From Pseudobdellovibrionaceae bacterium (lineage in GTDB: Bacteria; Bdellovibrionota; UBA1018; UBA6935), in assembly GCA_002722705.1 (NCBI GenBank), contig PBMP01000113.1, positions 1 to 64,000 of the forward strand: DNA of 64,000 nt, in the 5' to 3' direction. Made by a program: the position numbers and the translations under genes. Below the pieces are notes generated by a model, which saw only the letters and a program-made list of their open reading frames with translations, ran no database searches and had not been told where the DNA came from. Positions within the stretch are counted from its first letter, which is position 1. Each line of letters opens with the position of its first letter. This document shows positions 61,434-64,000 of this stretch, piece after piece.

Positions 61434-62129
61434 ATGTCTCTTTTTTGTTGTGTCGCTTGTGAAAAAAAAGCTACCTGGAAGTACCTTCCTCTTTGTCGTT
61501 CCTGTCATCTTGCTCTCAAACCCACGAATTCAATTTGTGTGATTTGTGGTTCTCCCTTATGTAAAAAAGAATGTCGATTTCCTTGGTTACAGCCTTATCC
61601 TATCGAAAAAGTCCACGCACCCTTTTTGTCTTTAGGACGAACTCACGAGATCCTCAAAGCTTGGAAAAAAAAACCAGGACCTCAGCTTGAAAGACAAATT
61701 TTTAATTGGAATCATGACTTCTGGACACAACTCGCTGTTGAAAATTTTCAATCCATTATTCCTGTTCCACAACATTTGAATCGGTGGAACCAACTCAAAC
61801 ACCACCCTTCGCATGAAATCGCACGAAGAACATCTATAAAACTCAACATTCCCATCATAGAACCATTGACCTTTAATCAAAAAATAACAAATGCTGCAAA
61901 AAAAAATAGAAGTGAAAGACTTCAGATGAACACACTTCTAAAATGGAGCTTCTCAAAACATAAACTTGAATTAGTAAAAAAAATATTAATCGTAGACGAT
62001 TTTTATACCTCTGGCGGAACGCTAAAAAACATCAGTCGATTTATTCAACAAGAGTACCCCATTCAAATTCAAGCACTCGTTCTTGGAAGACGTCCCCTTT
62101 ATGATAGCTCCACAAGTGAGCTAGCTTGA
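61434..62129 (+). CDS. comF: ComF-type phosphoribosyltransferase-like protein
   Basis: A 231-residue ComF/GntX-family protein. The N-terminus has a double zinc finger: C-x-x-C, C-R-S-C, C-V-I-C and C-K-K-E-C. The C-terminal PRTase-like domain has K-K-I-L-I-V-D-D-F-Y-T-S-G-G-T-L (PRPP loop) and I-P-V-P. Family members help with uptake or processing of transforming DNA. Symbol by family. It overlaps the convergent oxidoreductase by 31 bases. Confidence 0.88.
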   Translation: MSLFCCVACEKKATWKYLPLCRSCHLALKPTNSICVICGSPLCKKECRFPWLQPYPIEKVHAPFLSLGRTHEILKAWKKKPGPQLERQIFNWNHDFWTQLAVENFQSIIPVPQHLNRWNQLKHHPSHEIARRTSIKLNIPIIEPLTFNQKITNAAKKNRSERLQMNTLLKWSFSKHKLELVKKILIVDDFYTSGGTLKNISRFIQQEYPIQIQALVLGRRPLYDSSTSELA

Positions 62130-63319
62130 GTTGAAGGAGGTGTTTCAGTATTTTCTTCATCCCAGAACAAAGGACACACTGGTATTTTAAATTCTGGATC
62201 GAGTTCATTCATCAATCTTCCCACTTGTGCAGCAGCAAAAGAAGGTCCGAGTCCATCAGTTAAAAAATAAAGATTCTTTTTTCGTTGGGTTGTCACGATA
62301 CCTTCAAAGAGATCAGGAGAAACAAAAACTGTTTTTTCTTCAAAACTCACATGTTCATCAACAATAGTGTCTGTCCATTGCTTGGTATCTGCATCAATCC
62401 AAGGTTCTGATGCAAACATTTTATTTAACACTTGTTTAATACGTCTCATTTTTTTTGCAATCAGACGGTTATCTTCAGTTTCATCTGGAGTGAGAAAGAG
62501 AGTCCAGCGACTTTTACGACTTCCATCCAAATAGTGGCCCCAAACCCGTCGATCCGTGGTTTCACCTGTTTCTCGGATCGGAGTTCCAACAAAGTTCTCC
62601 AACCAACGAGAGTCTCCTCCCATCATTCGATCATGCGTAAAAGTCACTTGAAGAACGCCGGTAGGTAACCATTTCCGGTTTAAATCTTGAACAGAAAACG
62701 ACTGTCCTTCTGAAGTGACCATTTTTTTAGAAAGCCCATCAATCCCTTTTAAAGAAGACCATCGATCCGCATAGATGACTCGGTCAAACGTTAAACTCTC
62801 ACCTGATTTAAATTCAACTTCAATCAAGTCACCTTCTCTAATAGAAGCAATATCAATATTTTTTAGACGTTCAAATCTTGAATGATTCTCAAGACGTTCG
62901 TTTAAAAACTCTAACATCGAGTTTTCAATTTGCTCAATATCCCAAAAAAAACGTGATTCTTTAAGAGGAACAAAATAATGTTCACATCCCCATAAAAATT
63001 GTTCACGAAGATCTTCTTTCTCTGAAGGACTTAAAGGCTTAGACCACGGCATTTCTCTAAAGGTCTTATTTTTAAATTCTCTTAAAAAACGGCCCTTCTC
63101 CAATTCTCCAGCAGGGATTTCAAATCGAACACATAAATCTTGCCAAACAGAAGCTCCAAGATCAGATTCAATTAATGAAAGCGGAGAATGAATAGTCGCT
63201 CCTTCTCCAGTCACCCAATAAAGGTTTTCATTTGAATTTTGAGAGAGATAACTGATTGCAAGTAAAGCTGACCATCCCTGACCAATCACAAGTGTTTTTT
63301 TCTGAGAAGATTCCGACAT
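62099..63319 (-). CDS. FAD/NAD(P)-type oxidoreductase-like protein
   Basis: A 406-residue protein with an N-terminal Rossmann motif, L-V-I-G-Q-G-W-S-A-L-L-A near residues 10-21 (G-x-G-x-x-A variant). The middle has F-D-R-V-I-Y-A-D-R, the position of the second dinucleotide-binding strand in flavin amine-oxidase-type folds, and near the C-terminus L-Y-F-L-T-D-G-L-G-P-S-F-A-A-A resembles the flavin-contact motif with G-D. No substrate is suggested. It is single and convergent with the comF gene. Confidence 0.72.
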   Translation of the reverse strand: MSESSQKKTLVIGQGWSALLAISYLSQNSNENLYWVTGEGATIHSPLSLIESDLGASVWQDLCVRFEIPAGELEKGRFLREFKNKTFREMPWSKPLSPSEKEDLREQFLWGCEHYFVPLKESRFFWDIEQIENSMLEFLNERLENHSRFERLKNIDIASIREGDLIEVEFKSGESLTFDRVIYADRWSSLKGIDGLSKKMVTSEGQSFSVQDLNRKWLPTGVLQVTFTHDRMMGGDSRWLENFVGTPIRETGETTDRRVWGHYLDGSRKSRWTLFLTPDETEDNRLIAKKMRRIKQVLNKMFASEPWIDADTKQWTDTIVDEHVSFEEKTVFVSPDLFEGIVTTQRKKNLYFLTDGLGPSFAAAQVGRLMNELDPEFKIPVCPLFWDEENTETPPSTQASSLVELS

Positions 63320-63411
63320 GGCGACAGTCTATCGAATGAAACTCCTCAAGGGCAAGTTTTTGTTTATTTTCAGGACTTTTTATCTTAACGCGCAACGACT
63401 TAAAATAAAGA

Positions 63412-64000
63412 CTACTTCGATTCCACCCATTTTTGATGAAGTAAGTTTTGAGCATCGGTTAAGCGTTTACCCGATACAAATAAACGCAAAAGAGTCGAAT
63501 GAACGACAGCATGCAAAACAGAAATATTTTCGTTTTCAAAAAGACTTAATGATTCAGCTAAAACAGCTGCTGAATTATTCCAACCTGAAGTGATCACACT
63601 GAGGACCCGATAATCCGGGTACCCCTTAAAACTTCGAACAAACTCTTGCACCACAAGATCTTCTAGGCCCTTTTTCCAATGAACCCAATCATTCTCGCGA
63701 ATGACCAACCAAAGGTGAGTCGGTTCAAAGCTCATTTGAAGAATGTCTAATTTTTTATGCTCAGCAAAATCAACTACAGCCGAACTCACTGTCGAGCGAT
63801 GAAGATCAACTCTGATCGGAAAAGATTGAGAGTCAGAAACCACTAAAGACGCTTGATCTTTTTCTAGAGAAACTTGAGTTCCTTCTTCTCTTTGATGAGC
63901 ATGAGCAACATTTACAGGAATCTGCTGTCCCGCTGCAAGTGCGACACTTCTTGAATGAAGAACCCCTGCTCCAGAAGCAGAAGCTTCCATCATCGTGCGA
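63412..64000 (-). CDS. lysC: Aspartate kinase, C-terminal part (cut by window edge)
   Basis: Only the last 196 codons lie in the window; the frame is open to the edge. A-S-G-A-G-V-L-H-S-R-S-V, then I-P-V-N-V and E-E-G-T-Q-V, matches the end of the aspartokinase catalytic domain (G-A-x-V-L-H-x-R-x-V). The remaining 150 residues hold two ACT-like regulatory segments, which are poorly conserved, so lysine/threonine feedback cannot be judged. It makes aspartyl-phosphate for the lysine, threonine and methionine route. Symbol by family. Confidence 0.78.
   Translation of the reverse strand, partial: RTMMEASASGAGVLHSRSVALAAGQQIPVNVAHAHQREEGTQVSLEKDQASLVVSDSQSFPIRVDLHRSTVSSAVVDFAEHKKLDILQMSFEPTHLWLVIRENDWVHWKKGLEDLVVQEFVRSFKGYPDYRVLSVITSGWNNSAAVLAESLSLFENENISVLHAVVHSTLLRLFVSGKRLTDAQNLLHQKWVESK

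Overview
The window is AT-rich, gene-dense bacterial chromosome. Four things suggest a Bdellovibrionota-like (Bdellovibrio/Bacteriovorax-type) organism: a short single-domain histone-fold protein like the one known from Bdellovibrio, a TIGR02147-family regulator placed ahead of secreted proteins, many lipoproteins and exported proteins of unknown function, and a large deoxynucleoside-salvage operon that would suit a DNA-consuming predator. This placement is inference from gene content; no rRNA gene is present to settle it. I found no tRNA or rRNA gene, CRISPR array, prophage or intact insertion sequence.

Layout. 0.2-3.6 kb: accessory exported proteins, including one with a phosphoribosyltransferase-like loop and a WG-repeat lipoprotein flanked by a 60-bp direct repeat. 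3.9-6.6 kb: histone gene, gltX and a c-type cytochrome fusion, all on the minus strand. 6.8-13 kb: the classic rimP-nusA-infB-rbfA-truB translation/transcription operon behind an attenuator-like hairpin, then a convergent LysR regulator. 13.9-14.1 kb: a cluster of hairpins with G-rich loops ending in an intrinsic terminator, a candidate structured RNA. 14.1-31.3 kb: two AAA/DUF4143 ATPases, each with a perfect palindrome just upstream, bracket housekeeping genes (csaA-like, hflX, class IV aminotransferase, suhB-like, kdsD, a DsbA-like lipoprotein, murF, a Sua5-type tsaC).

31.4-34.4 kb: a tandem duplication of a two-gene cassette (Cys-rich lipoprotein plus thioredoxin-like lipoprotein); the second thioredoxin-like copy is broken by one in-frame TGA. 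34.5-39.4 kb: an M19-type dipeptidase, then prmA and an RNase E/G whose S1 domain is split by about 265 low-complexity residues. 39.4-40.2 kb: a long stretch with no confident gene. 40.2-46.5 kb: deoC-deoB-deoA-punA-cdd-deaminase, together degrading deoxyribonucleosides to bases and central metabolites; DeoC carries an unusual N-terminal extension.

46.5-55.8 kb: accessory region with a possible frameshifted gene pair, two convergent HExxH exported proteins, and a TIGR02147 regulator (possibly a leaderless transcript) heading a run of three exported proteins. 56-64 kb: rplU-rpmA, obgE-nadD-rsfS-rlmH-pfkA, an O-methyltransferase, a ComF-type protein, an FAD-type oxidoreductase and the C-terminal part of an aspartokinase cut by the window edge.

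TGA is a normal stop throughout (many ATGA stop/start overlaps), so the standard bacterial code applies.
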